64,000 nt of DNA from Deltaproteobacteria bacterium (GTDB taxonomy: Bacteria > Myxococcota > Kuafuiibacteriia > Kuafuiibacteriales > Kuafuiibacteriaceae): contig JADJBV010000001.1 of the NCBI GenBank assembly GCA_016703535.1, forward strand, positions 2,842,001 to 2,906,000, read 5' to 3'. Below, in pieces: positions 33,814-42,788 of the stretch. Numbering within the stretch: position 1 is the first letter of the stretch; the number at the start of each line of letters is the position of its first letter. The translations under genes were made by a program, and so were the position numbers. Below the pieces are notes generated by a model, which did no database searches, had not been told where the DNA came from, and was given only the letters and a program-made list of their open reading frames with translations.

Positions 33814-36276
33814 TTGGCGGCCCTTGCCCGCAGTCACTGGGTTCTGTTGGTCGGCTTGATCGCCGCCTGTCGCCGCCCTGAGCCCGAGACCGTGGCTCCG
33901 GCCGTGGCCCGACTCCTGGCGTCTCCCGATCAGCTGCTTTGGGGCCCGACGGCCACCGGCGCCATCGGGGATATCGTCCTGGAAAACGGGCTGATTCAGG
34001 CGGTCGTGACCCGGGACGCCACCCACTCGGGCTTCGGGGTCAGCGAAGGCAACCTGGTCGACATCGCCCCGCTGCCCGACGGCGCCGACGAGATCAACGA
34101 GGTGTTCCTCTACCTCAACGACGACTTCCCGCGGCAGGCCCGCTACGGCCGGGTCGAGATCGCGTCCCCTGGAGGCAAAGGCCGGCCAGCGATCGTTCGG
34201 GCCACCGGCACCGACACGACCGATCAGCGGATCATGATCGAGACCGACTACATCCTGCAACGCGGTCAACACTGGATCACCTTGGAGACCCGCTTCACCT
34301 CCACCGCGACTGCGCCGATCAAGGACTACGAGATCGGAGACGCGGTGCAGTGGGGACGCACCGAACACTTGGCGCCCGGTCATGGCTTCGACCTCCCTGG
34401 GCGCCGCCTCCGGGCCCCTTGGATCGCCGGGATTGGGGCCGAGTCCTCTTATGCCTTGGTCCCAGATGGGAACGTGGACTTCGAGACCATGAGCGGTTCG
34501 ATGTGGAGCGACCCGATTGGGACCAGCGTCGACCTCTACCCGCGCAAGACGTTCCGCTATCGGCGCCACTTGGTCGTGGGGCGCGGCGACACGGCCTCTT
34601 TGGCGGAGGCGATCAGCCACCTGCGCGGTGATCAGACCGGGCGGCTGACCGGGAGGGTCACCGCCGACAACCTGCCGATCACCGACGCCCGGGTGTGGAT
34701 CTTCGATCAAGAAGATCGCATGGCGGGGTTGGCCAAGGTCGATCGGGAGGGATGGTATTCGATCCGGCTCCTGCCGGCCGCGTACCACGCCCGGGTCGAG
34801 GCTCCGGGGCGCACCTCGGTCCACCGCAAAGACCAGGTGGCCACGGTGGTCGCCGACGAAACCGCCACCCTTAACTTCACCATGGGCGCGGTGGGGATCG
34901 TACGATGGCGCCTGCGGGGTGACGATGGGCGTGCACCTCCGGTCAAAGTCACGATCGTTGGCCGAGAAGGCACCCCCACCCCGCGGTTTGGGCCTTCCTA
35001 TCGGGCGGATGGCGCCGAAAATCACGTGTTGTCGCCGCGCGGCGTCGGCGAGATCCCGCTGGCGCCGGGCCAATACCGGGTCTTGATCAGCCGGGGCACC
35101 GAATACGAGTTGGTCACCGCCGACATCGAGGTTCACCCGGGTGAACGCCTGGACGTCGAAGGAACAATGATCCGTTCGGTGCTGTCGCCCCAGCTGATCT
35201 CCACCGATCTCCATCAACACTCGGCCCCCAGCTTTGACTCGGGCGTCTCGTTGCCTGATCGCGCGATCTCCAACGCCGCCGAGGGAGTCGAGGTGTTGAT
35301 CTCGAGCGAACACAACGCCCTGACCGACTTTCGCCCGGTGATCGCCTCCTTGGGGTTGGGGCGGGTGGTTCAGTCGGTAGTCGGCACCGAAGCGACCACC
35401 CACTCGGTCGGCCACTTCAACGCCTTCCCCCTTCGGATTCAACCGGGGCGGGCGTTGGGCGGGATGATCGATCCGGAGGGCATGAGCCCTCGGCAGATCT
35501 TCGACCTGTTGCGTGGGATGGGCGACCCGGAGGTCCCGGTGTTCCTCCAGGTCAACCACCCTCGATCCAACCGCACCGGTTATCTGGATCTGATGGGCTT
35601 CGACCCCGAACGAGGTACGGCCCGCAACCGACAATACGCTGCCGACTACGACGGCCTGGAGATCATCACCTTCGGCTACGCCGAGGAGACCAAGCGGGCC
35701 CTCGCGGATTGGTTTTCGCTCCTTCGGGCCGGCCACCGGATCACCGCAACCGGCACCAGCGACTCTCACACCATCTCGATGCGCCCAGTGGGCTGGCCTC
35801 GGACCTACGTCTGCGTCAAAGAGGATGACCCGCCCCGACTCGATGTACCCGATCTGACCGCCTCGCTCCGGCGCGGTTGCGCCACCATCAGCGCCGGTCC
35901 GCTGGTGTTGATCCGAGCCGGTGAGGTCCAGATGGGCGGTCTGTTGCCCGCGGATCCCGACGGCCAATTTGAGGTCATGGTCGAGGTGCAGGCGCCCAGC
36001 TGGATCCCAACCGAACGCCTGGTCCTGTTCCTGAACGGGCACCCGGCCCTCACGGTTCCGCTGGTCGAGTCGGGCGTCCTCCGTTACCGAGGGCGACACC
36101 GCTTTCGATGCGAACGGGACTGTTTTGTCGTCGCCTGGGTCGAGTCCGCGGCCTCCTTGGCGCCAGTATTGGACGAACGGCCCGGCATGATCCCGCGGCC
36201 CGTCGGCTTGACCAACCCGATCTATATCGACGTCGATCGCGACGGACGATATGACCCGGTGGGGGGATTGAGATGA
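33814..36276 (+). CDS. Exported lipoprotein with C-terminal PHP-like metal site
   Basis: This 820-residue lipoprotein starts at TTG 33814, with TAAGGA 10 bases upstream, and has lipobox IAAC (Cys 19). Residues ~30-270 are beta-rich. A carboxypeptidase-regulatory-like beta module (GRLTGRVTADNLPITDARVW) spans ~275-355. A PHP phosphoesterase-like domain follows, with DLHQHSAPSFDSG (~468), SSEHNALTDF, VNHPRSN and TGTSDSHT supplying the usual His/Asp metal ligands. PHP enzymes are normally cytoplasmic; a surface-anchored one is unusual and may hydrolyse phosphoesters from extracellular nucleotides or glycans (inference). Its stop overlaps the next start (ATGA). Confidence 0.85.
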   Translation: MAALARSHWVLLVGLIAACRRPEPETVAPAVARLLASPDQLLWGPTATGAIGDIVLENGLIQAVVTRDATHSGFGVSEGNLVDIAPLPDGADEINEVFLYLNDDFPRQARYGRVEIASPGGKGRPAIVRATGTDTTDQRIMIETDYILQRGQHWITLETRFTSTATAPIKDYEIGDAVQWGRTEHLAPGHGFDLPGRRLRAPWIAGIGAESSYALVPDGNVDFETMSGSMWSDPIGTSVDLYPRKTFRYRRHLVVGRGDTASLAEAISHLRGDQTGRLTGRVTADNLPITDARVWIFDQEDRMAGLAKVDREGWYSIRLLPAAYHARVEAPGRTSVHRKDQVATVVADETATLNFTMGAVGIVRWRLRGDDGRAPPVKVTIVGREGTPTPRFGPSYRADGAENHVLSPRGVGEIPLAPGQYRVLISRGTEYELVTADIEVHPGERLDVEGTMIRSVLSPQLISTDLHQHSAPSFDSGVSLPDRAISNAAEGVEVLISSEHNALTDFRPVIASLGLGRVVQSVVGTEATTHSVGHFNAFPLRIQPGRALGGMIDPEGMSPRQIFDLLRGMGDPEVPVFLQVNHPRSNRTGYLDLMGFDPERGTARNRQYAADYDGLEIITFGYAEETKRALADWFSLLRAGHRITATGTSDSHTISMRPVGWPRTYVCVKEDDPPRLDVPDLTASLRRGCATISAGPLVLIRAGEVQMGGLLPADPDGQFEVMVEVQAPSWIPTERLVLFLNGHPALTVPLVESGVLRYRGRHRFRCERDCFVVAWVESAASLAPVLDERPGMIPRPVGLTNPIYIDVDRDGRYDPVGGLR

Positions 36277-36518
36277 TCGCATTTCTACTCGGCTCCGTAG
36301 TGGCGCTTTTGGGGCTGCCATTCTTCGTCCGCGGTTGGATCTTCACTCTTCGCCCGGACGGCCCGGTCGCGGCCAACGCCAAGGAGCGCAACCTCCGTCT
36401 GGGTCTGGAGACCGACATGAAGAAGTGGGGGCGCAGGGTCCGCCGCCTCGGCCTGATCCTGCTCCTGATCGGTGGAGCGCTGATTGCCTGGGGCGCCCCC
36501 GCGGTCTTCGGGGCTTGA
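36273..36518 (+). CDS. Small two-helix membrane protein
   Basis: This 81-residue protein has two transmembrane helices (residues 2-25 and 59-79) around a basic loop (MKKWGRRVRRLG). Its ATG overlaps the stop of the PHP lipoprotein gene (ATGA), so it is translationally coupled to it. It may be an accessory or signal-recognition partner of that lipoprotein, but nothing in the sequence identifies a function. It converges on the lamin-tail lipoprotein gene, with a 53-base gap. Confidence 0.75.
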   Translation: MIAFLLGSVVALLGLPFFVRGWIFTLRPDGPVAANAKERNLRLGLETDMKKWGRRVRRLGLILLLIGGALIAWGAPAVFGA

Positions 36519-36571
36519 CCGCAAAACTCTCCGGACGTCGGCCGGCGTTTTCCCGTTCAAGGCAGCCTCCG

Positions 36572-37816
36572 CTAAAGGCAGTCACCGTTGGGCACCGGAT
36601 CACCCGGGGTCGGCGCGCACCAGGCCCAAGCTCCACTGCGGGTGCGGGCCACCGACTCCCGCTGCGGATCGATCGGGCTGCCGCCCGCGTGTTGCTCAAG
36701 TTCGCCGCTTCCGATCTGGACCCGATCGAGCCGGCGGCGGCCCGCCCACAACTCCAGGGTCAGCCCCCGTTGGGACAGGTCGCCCCTGGCCCTCAGGACC
36801 AACGCCTCTCCCGGCCACCAGGCCCGTCGGGATCCGCCCGCGCCAAAGTAGGTCGCCAGCGCACCGGCCAAGGGCGTCACGGTCGGTGATCCGTCCAAAG
36901 CCCAAAGTTCGATCCTGGCTTGATCGATGTCGATCGCTTCGGTCCCGCGATTGACCAACTCGACCCACTCATCGGCGCTGCTCACGGTCCCGACCCCTGG
37001 CCAAGGATCGAAGGGCACCCCACCACCCCCAGCCGTATCTCCCCAATCGCGCAGCGCAGTGGGCACGACCTCTTGAATCTGGACCTGGAGGCGAGGTGGA
37101 GTGCGGGTCGTCAGCTGGATGGTTGGCCCCAGATTTCCCGCCAAATCTTCGGTAAAGAGGGTGATCGAGACCTCTGCCCGCGGTGGTAGTTCGGTCTCAG
37201 GCCGCAACCGAACTTGCGCTCCCGCCAGCGGGGCAGAGATCAGCGCGACGTTCAGGCCATGGCGATCGCGGACGTCACCTCGGACCACGATGGCCTCGGA
37301 CGCGAAGACATCCAACTCAATGCCATCGCCGACCCAAAAGACCGAGGTCGAGGTCAGGGTCGGTGCAACGCGATCGGCGACGGTTCCGGTGGCGACCATC
37401 AACTCGGGCAAATCGAGCACCTTCCCTTCACTGCTGAGTTGATAGGTGGTGTGGGGACAGAGGCCTCGGCACGGTCCGGTCGCCGATTGAACCTCCGCCA
37501 GGACTTGCCCCCCCTCCCGTCGAACCACCTCGGCCTCGATCGCCCCGCCCTCGCCGATGAGCCGGAGAGCGACTGGGTCACCGATGGGGGTCGGCTGAGC
37601 TTCGGCGTAGAGCCACCGCAGGTTGGTGGGGGCGGTCCGTCCTGGCGCCGGCGCCCGGACCCACCATTGGGGTGGCCCTGCCGGGACAACGTCCAACGGC
37701 GGTGGGACCTCAACTGGAGGTGGCACCTCGCTCACGGAGGGTGGCGGGGCTTCGGGCAAACCGAAACAAGACGTCGCCAGGACCAAAAAACCCGACAAAG
37801 ATCGCCGATTCATCAC
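36572..37816 (-). CDS. Proline-rich lipoprotein with C-terminal lamin-tail domain
   Basis: This 414-residue protein starts at GTG 37816 or ATG 37813, overlapping the previous stop. The signal peptide ends in a lipobox-like LATSC (Cys ~17), followed by a PPP-rich linker. Two Ig-like beta domains follow; one (VADRVAPTLTSTSVFWVGDG ... TEDLAGNLGP) resembles bacterial Big domains. Residues ~245-400 form a lamin-tail (LTD) fold: IQEVVPTALRDWGD, SADEWVELVNRG and LELWAGRRRLDRVQIG. LTDs on bacterial surface proteins probably bind DNA or cell-wall material. It is the third gene of an operon with two envelope proteins. Confidence 0.8.
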   Translation of the reverse strand: MMNRRSLSGFLVLATSCFGLPEAPPPSVSEVPPPVEVPPPLDVVPAGPPQWWVRAPAPGRTAPTNLRWLYAEAQPTPIGDPVALRLIGEGGAIEAEVVRREGGQVLAEVQSATGPCRGLCPHTTYQLSSEGKVLDLPELMVATGTVADRVAPTLTSTSVFWVGDGIELDVFASEAIVVRGDVRDRHGLNVALISAPLAGAQVRLRPETELPPRAEVSITLFTEDLAGNLGPTIQLTTRTPPRLQVQIQEVVPTALRDWGDTAGGGGVPFDPWPGVGTVSSADEWVELVNRGTEAIDIDQARIELWALDGSPTVTPLAGALATYFGAGGSRRAWWPGEALVLRARGDLSQRGLTLELWAGRRRLDRVQIGSGELEQHAGGSPIDPQRESVARTRSGAWAWCAPTPGDPVPNGDCL

Positions 37817-38373
37817 TTCTTCTCCCGAGGGCCAACCAGGCGCCCTCCCGTCACCGCCTGGAGCAGCCCATCGAGGCGAGCGGCCTCCAATAGAGCTGCG
37901 GCGTTTGGTCGCGCTCGCACCTCGAGCAAATTGGCGACCCTCTGAAAGTAGATCCGGGTCGCCCGCTCCCGAGCGAGGCGGATCGCGGCGGACCGGGCCA
38001 GACGCTCTCGACTGGCCCTCAACTCCTGATCACTGAAGACCAAGTCCCCCAGGTTAAAACGCGTCGAGACGTCGAGGCCCAGGCCCCGCCCCACCCGAGT
38101 CCAACCCTCGCCGTCGACCTCTCCTCGCACGTCGAGATCGGTGGTGGTCCCGAATCGGGCATCGACGGTGGGGGCCAGTCCACGAAGTCGGGCCCGAGAG
38201 GACCACGCTTCAACCTCCTCGGCGTCAGTGAGCGCCAGGGCCGCGACCGCCGCCTCTTGGACCTGGGCCAGGGACGGAAGCCCACCTCGCCCCGCGACGA
38301 TGAGCGCCAGCTCCTGCTCCAGGGTGTTGGTGCTGGTGGCCGCGGCCAGGCACGTCAAGATCACGTCGATCAC
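37813..38373 (-). CDS. Exported TolC-like hypothetical protein
   Basis: This 186-residue protein starts at GTG 38373, overlapping the upstream stop. A short hydrophobic N-terminus (VILTCLAAATS) could be a signal peptide. The middle alternates short beta stretches (LRGLAPTVDARFGTTTDLDVRG ... LGLDVSTRFNLGDLVF), then a long helix (DQELRASRERLARSAAIRLARERATRIYFQR). This beta-then-helical-hairpin pattern recalls a quarter of a TolC/outer-membrane efflux protein, but the length is far too short for a full one. It may be a minimal outer-membrane or periplasmic partner of the lamin-tail lipoprotein. The family is uncertain. Confidence 0.65.
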   Translation of the reverse strand: MIDVILTCLAAATSTNTLEQELALIVAGRGGLPSLAQVQEAAVAALALTDAEEVEAWSSRARLRGLAPTVDARFGTTTDLDVRGEVDGEGWTRVGRGLGLDVSTRFNLGDLVFSDQELRASRERLARSAAIRLARERATRIYFQRVANLLEVRARPNAAALLEAARLDGLLQAVTGGRLVGPREKK

Positions 38374-38849
38374 GGCCCCACCTCGCTGCAGCCGAGGGCG
38401 CGCCAGGAGGCTTGGTAGTAGGCCACCAAAAGAGGCGTTGAACCGAAGTTCGGCAGGGAATCACATCGGGCTTGGCGCTCCCGCTCCAACAGGGGCGGTG
38501 CGATCGGGTCGGGCGAAGCCAACCACCACGCGGCCAGATCGAAGACCAAGACCACCTCCAGCCGCCGATCGCGCTGGGCGTAGTCGATCGCCTCCCGCCA
38601 TGCATCGAAGTAGCGAACCACGAGCCCCACGGCGCGGCGCCGGCTGGGCATCGTGGGCAGATCTCCGAGATCGATCTGGAGATCGGTGGAGGTCGGGGTG
38701 TCCTCGGCGATCAGGGACTCGACCGTCGCCGCGTCGCTGAGGGAGAGGACATCAAGGCGATCGACCAGGTCGAGGACATCGGGCGTCTGAGCCGCGAGCA
38801 GAGCGATGAAGCGCAACACGAGCGCCGACCAAAGCAGCTCCCGTGCCAA
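38370..38849 (-). CDS. Exported hypothetical protein, first gene of the operon
   Basis: This 159-residue protein has a likely signal peptide (MARELLWSALVLRFIALLAAQ, split near residue 20). The remainder is helical with a Trp-rich middle (VFDLAAWWLASPDP) and two cysteines near the end (Cys 129 and 154) that could form a disulfide. I do not recognise it. It heads an operon of three overlapping genes and lies just downstream of three tandem palindromes that probably control it. Confidence 0.65.
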   Translation of the reverse strand: MARELLWSALVLRFIALLAAQTPDVLDLVDRLDVLSLSDAATVESLIAEDTPTSTDLQIDLGDLPTMPSRRRAVGLVVRYFDAWREAIDYAQRDRRLEVVLVFDLAAWWLASPDPIAPPLLERERQARCDSLPNFGSTPLLVAYYQASWRALGCSEVGP

Positions 38850-38878
38850 CCAATCACCCCACGAGCGAGGAGGATGAT

Positions 38879-38935
38879 CGTCCGAATTTCGGACGCGCGT
38901 CCGAATTCCGGACGGACGCCCGCGAAATTCGGACG
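38879..38935. promoter_or_regulatory. Three tandem palindromic operator-like sites
   Basis: Site 1 is a perfect 17-base palindrome, CGTCCGAATTTCGGACG (38879-38895). Site 2, CGTCCGAATTCCGGACG (38898-38914), has one imperfect pair. Site 3 (38919-38935) keeps the right arm, TTCGGACG, and part of the left. Starts are 19 and 21 bases apart, about two helical turns, which would place bound dimers on one DNA face. The array ends 30 bases before the leftward operon at 38849 and after the rsmG stop. No known operator consensus fits clearly. Confidence 0.7.
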
Positions 38936-38988
38936 TTTCGTTGGGGAGGAGAAGCGCAGCACGCCCAGCGCGGTCGGTGCGAGATCAG

Positions 38989-39669
38989 TTAGGGACGCTG
39001 CAGTCGATCGAGGATCCGCGTCTCATCAGCGTCGAGCCGAAACTCGCGGCGCTCAACTGGCACGAGGCCTGCAACTTCGGCGGCCCGAGCCAACTCCGAA
39101 GGTGGAGGCGCCCCCGAGCCCGAGGTCAAAATCAATTGGCCGCCGGGCGACAGGCGGGGGGCTGCCAAGGGGATCAGCTCGAGGGGAGGAATTGTGGCGC
39201 GAGAGATGATCAAGTCTGCGGGCCAAACGGGTGTGGATCGAGGGGCGGTGACCGGCGGCTTCAGGCCAGGGGGATCGAGCTTTCCTTCGACCACCCGCAC
39301 CCGGTCGAGGTGCAGCTCCGCCAACGCCACCCGCAAGAAGGAGGTGCGCTTGCGGATGGGCTCGAGCAAGGTCAGCTCGAGGGTCGGCCGGGCCAGAGCC
39401 AAAACGATCCCTGGGAAGCCAGCGCCCGAGCCGACATCGACGGTGTTCCAAGACGCGCTCAATGGGATCATCGCGGTAAACAAGAGGCAGTCCAGACCGT
39501 GTCGGGAGGCGGCCAAGCGAGGTTCGGTCACCGTCGTCAGGTTGATGCGCTCGGCCCACTTCGCGACCAGGGCGAAGTGCCGCTCCATCCCATCAGCCAA
39601 GGAATCGGAGACCTCCAGGCCCAGACGGGCGGCGCCGGCCAGGAGGGTGTCTCGGTACACCGAACTCAC
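38989..39669 (-). CDS. rsmG: 16S rRNA (guanine527-N7)-methyltransferase
   Basis: This 226-residue enzyme (GidB) methylates G527 of 16S rRNA; loss gives low-level streptomycin resistance in other bacteria. The hallmark VAKWAERINLTTV, the SAM-binding VDVGSGAGFPGI and ISRATIPPLEL are all present. It starts at GTG 39669, overlapping the xanthine dehydrogenase homologue stop by GTGA. This pairing is odd, because rsmG normally sits with mnmG/parA. The C-terminal extension is short and normal. Confidence 0.93.
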   Translation of the reverse strand: MSSVYRDTLLAGAARLGLEVSDSLADGMERHFALVAKWAERINLTTVTEPRLAASRHGLDCLLFTAMIPLSASWNTVDVGSGAGFPGIVLALARPTLELTLLEPIRKRTSFLRVALAELHLDRVRVVEGKLDPPGLKPPVTAPRSTPVWPADLIISRATIPPLELIPLAAPRLSPGGQLILTSGSGAPPPSELARAAEVAGLVPVERREFRLDADETRILDRLQRP

Positions 39670-42305
39670 GGCGACGATGGGGCCTTCTTCTGAGCTCCGC
39701 GCCCCACGATCGGCTCCGCGGCCGGCGCGTCTTTCATCGGCAAAGTGAAGCGGCGGATCCGATCATGCGCGTACAAAGCAGCCGCCACCGCACCAGCGGT
39801 TGGCACCAGTCCAATTTCGCCAACCCCTTTGGCGCCGAAGGGTCCCTCGGGCTCGTGATCCTCCACCAAGATCACCTCGATCGGTGGGGTCTGGCGGGCG
39901 CGCAGGACGCCGAGCCCACGCATGGTGCCGTTGCTTGGCCGCCCAAGGTCGTCGCAGACCAACTCTTCGGAGAGGGCGTAGCCCAAGCCCATGTGCACCG
40001 AACCTTCGATTTGCCCCCGACACAAAACCGGGTTGACCGCCCGACCAACGTCATGGGCCGCAACCACCCGCTCCAAGTGCCCCGCCTCGTTCAAGATCAC
40101 CAACTGGGTGGCGTATCCGAAGGCGGTGTGGGTTTTGGGATCGTCGACCGCCGCACCCAAGGGTACCGTGTCGTTGCAGAGGAACTCACCCTCGAAGACT
40201 TGCCCCGCGAGCGCTTCGAGCGGTCGGTCCTGGAGCGCGGCTTTGAGCTTTTCGGCCGCCAAGATCACGGCATTGCCGCCGAACAAGGTGGCCCGGCTGC
40301 CGGTGGTCTGACCACACTGCAGGGCGTAGGTCGTATCGACCTTGGCGAAGAATCGCTCGGGAGGAACTCCGCTGACCTCACTGGCGAACTGGATGAGGAT
40401 GGTGAGCAGGCCCTGACCCATCTCGGTGTAGCCGTTGTAGAGGGTGATGTTCCCGCCTGGCTCGACGACCAGACGACACTTGCCCCACTCGTGGGCCCCA
40501 TTGCCGATGCCGGAGTTCTTGATGCCACAACCAAGCCCCACCGCTTTGCCAGCGGCGACCGCGGCGTCGTAGTGCGGCTTGATAGCCTCCAAGGTCTTCT
40601 TGATGCCGACCGATTTTTTCAGGATTTGACCGGTCGAAAAACGATCGCCGACTTCAACGGCGTTTTGATAGCGCATCTTCCAGCGATCGAGGCCAACTCT
40701 TTCGGCCAACATATCGAGGCAAGACTCGATGGCGAAGGCGGCTTGGTTGGCGCCGAAGCCCCGCATCGCACCGCACGGCGGGTTGTTGGTGTAGGCAGCG
40801 ATCGCCTCCACGTCGACGTTCGAGACCCGATAGGGGCCACAGGCGTGCCCACCTGCCCGCTCGAGGACCTTGGCGCCGACCGAAGCGTAGGCTCCGCTGT
40901 CGCCGATCATCCGCGCCTGAACGGCCACCAAGTTGCCCGCGGCGTCACAGCCAACCTTGTAGTGCATCTTGATCGGGTGGCGCTTGGGATGCACGCGGAT
41001 CGACTGCTCCCGGGTCAAGGTCAACTTCACCGGCCGGCCGGTGACGCGGCAGAGCAAGGCCGCGTGGGCTTGGATCGACAGGTCCTCTTTGCCACCAAAG
41101 GCGCCGCCGTTGGGGACCAGCGTCACGTGGACCTGGTTGGCCGAAAGCCCGAGGAAGCTGGCGACCTGGCGCTGGTCGTCGAAGATGCCTTGCCCCTGCG
41201 AATACAGGTCGAGCCCACCCTCGGGCCGCGGAACGGCGACCGCACTTTCGGGCTCCAGGTAGGCGTGTTCGATGCGTTGAGTCTGAAACGTGGCTTCGAC
41301 GACATGCGCCGCGGTGGCGAGGGCCTGATCCGCGTCGCCCCGCTTGATCTTGGAGTGGGAGAGCTTGTTACCCTTGGGTCCGACCTGGGGCGCCCCCTCC
41401 CGGAGGGCCTCTTCGGGATCGGTCACGGGGGTCAACACTTCGTAGTCGATCACGATGGCCTGGGCGGCTTCTCTGGCCACTCGGACGTCATCGGCAGCGA
41501 CCGCAGCGATGAAGGAGCCGTAACACTGGGTGACCTCTCCTTCGGCGACGAAGCCCGGCCAGTCCGGCACGATCAGGCCGTAATAACGTTCGCCGGGGAC
41601 ATCCTTGGCGGTGATGATCGCCTTGACGCCTGGGATGGCGGAGGCGGCGCGAGTGTCGATTCGCAGGACTCGGGCCCGCGCATGATCGGAAAGACGGACC
41701 GCGCCGTGCAGCATGTCCGGAAAGTAGAGGTCATCGACGTAGGGTCGTCGGCCGAGGGCGAGCTCAACGCCCTCGAAGCGGTCGAGGCTCGTGCCGACCT
41801 TCCCGGATCGGTCCGGAGGAGGAAGAGGTTCGCCACGACGGACCGCGGCCACCAACTGGATGGCCTCGAGGATCCGCTGGTAGCCGGTGCAGCGGCAGAG
41901 GTGGACGTCCAACTTCTTTCGGAGCTCTTCGTCGGTGGGGCTCGGGTTCTGAGACAACACGTGCTGGGCGCGCAACACGATGCCTGGGATGCAAAAGCCG
42001 CACTGGAGCCCGCCGGTGCGAGCGAAGGCCTCACCCCAGAGCGCCTGTTCGCCCTCGGGCACCCCTTCCAGGGTGACGATCGATTTGCCCTCGGCCTTTT
42101 CAGCGGGCATCGCGCAGCTGACCTGGGGCTTGCCGTCGATGAGGACCAGACAGCAGCCACACTGGCCTTGAGGCGAACAGCCATCCTTGGGCGAGATCAC
42201 CCGGTCAGGTCCCAGATCTTCGCGCAGGACCTGCAGCAACGAAGAGCCCGGTCGGAGGCTCTCTACAGCTCGGGGCGCGCCGTTGAGCAAAAACTGGAGG
42301 GCCAT
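39666..42305 (-). CDS. Molybdenum hydroxylase of the selenium-dependent xanthine dehydrogenase type
   Basis: This 879-residue enzyme fuses an N-terminal two-cluster [2Fe-2S] domain (CSPQGQCGCC; QCGFCIPG; HLCRCTGY) directly to the molybdopterin domain, with no FAD domain between. That layout is that of the selenium-dependent xanthine dehydrogenase/XdhD group. Mo-site motifs are GAFGGKEDLS, CGAMRGFGANQ and the active-site Glu in GAKGVGEIGL. It probably hydroxylates a purine or related N-heterocycle and passes electrons to a separate acceptor. No maturation genes (xdhC, selD, yqeB) are nearby. ATG 42305 begins 10 bases after the PilZ gene stop. The substrate is inferred only by family. Confidence 0.87.
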   Translation of the reverse strand: MALQFLLNGAPRAVESLRPGSSLLQVLREDLGPDRVISPKDGCSPQGQCGCCLVLIDGKPQVSCAMPAEKAEGKSIVTLEGVPEGEQALWGEAFARTGGLQCGFCIPGIVLRAQHVLSQNPSPTDEELRKKLDVHLCRCTGYQRILEAIQLVAAVRRGEPLPPPDRSGKVGTSLDRFEGVELALGRRPYVDDLYFPDMLHGAVRLSDHARARVLRIDTRAASAIPGVKAIITAKDVPGERYYGLIVPDWPGFVAEGEVTQCYGSFIAAVAADDVRVAREAAQAIVIDYEVLTPVTDPEEALREGAPQVGPKGNKLSHSKIKRGDADQALATAAHVVEATFQTQRIEHAYLEPESAVAVPRPEGGLDLYSQGQGIFDDQRQVASFLGLSANQVHVTLVPNGGAFGGKEDLSIQAHAALLCRVTGRPVKLTLTREQSIRVHPKRHPIKMHYKVGCDAAGNLVAVQARMIGDSGAYASVGAKVLERAGGHACGPYRVSNVDVEAIAAYTNNPPCGAMRGFGANQAAFAIESCLDMLAERVGLDRWKMRYQNAVEVGDRFSTGQILKKSVGIKKTLEAIKPHYDAAVAAGKAVGLGCGIKNSGIGNGAHEWGKCRLVVEPGGNITLYNGYTEMGQGLLTILIQFASEVSGVPPERFFAKVDTTYALQCGQTTGSRATLFGGNAVILAAEKLKAALQDRPLEALAGQVFEGEFLCNDTVPLGAAVDDPKTHTAFGYATQLVILNEAGHLERVVAAHDVGRAVNPVLCRGQIEGSVHMGLGYALSEELVCDDLGRPSNGTMRGLGVLRARQTPPIEVILVEDHEPEGPFGAKGVGEIGLVPTAGAVAAALYAHDRIRRFTLPMKDAPAAEPIVGRGAQKKAPSSP

Positions 42306-42315
42306 GGGCCCGGGA

Positions 42316-42687
42316 CTATAACGCAGTTCGCGAGAAGAGCGCGGCCTCTTCCACGAAGCGGAAGAGCGGACACTCCACCAGGGCGTCGACGTCGACGAAT
42401 CGGGCGCCGACCAGGAGGCGTCCGCGCCGCTCATCGTATTGGACGCGACAGACGATGGCGCTCACCGCCACCGGCTCATCGGCCTCGGGGAGCAGGAGGC
42501 TCACCACCATCGGGTCGCCGGCCCTCACCGGTGGGCAATCTTCGAGCTCGAAGCCGACCCCGCCGGTCGAGAGGTTGCCGCGGACCGACCGGGACCCGTC
42601 GACCAGCCCAATTCTCATGCCTTGGACCGCGACCCGCGGCGACGCACGCAGCTCCATGCGTGGAACATCGTGCAACATCCGATCCAA
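42316..42687 (-). CDS. PilZ-domain cyclic-di-GMP-binding protein
   Basis: This 123-residue single-domain protein has both c-di-GMP contacts: RASPR (RxxxR, residues ~14-18) and NLSTGG ([D/N]xSxxG, ~38-43), followed by the usual beta-barrel strands. It probably senses cyclic di-GMP and adjusts motility or envelope behaviour. The placement 10 bases before a molybdenum hydroxylase gene is unusual and suggests shared transcription rather than a shared task. A short inverted repeat, GCTCAG ... CTGAGC (42770-42789), overlaps the upstream gene's stop. Confidence 0.88.
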   Translation of the reverse strand: MDRMLHDVPRMELRASPRVAVQGMRIGLVDGSRSVRGNLSTGGVGFELEDCPPVRAGDPMVVSLLLPEADEPVAVSAIVCRVQYDERRGRLLVGARFVDVDALVECPLFRFVEEAALFSRTAL

Positions 42688-42788
42688 TTGAGGCGGGCAA
42701 ACGGGAGTGCCTCAAAGGTGGACACCACTGTGAAGTTTCCTGCGGGGGTTGGGGCAGGCGTGCCACACCGCTCAGCGTTTACCCTGAG

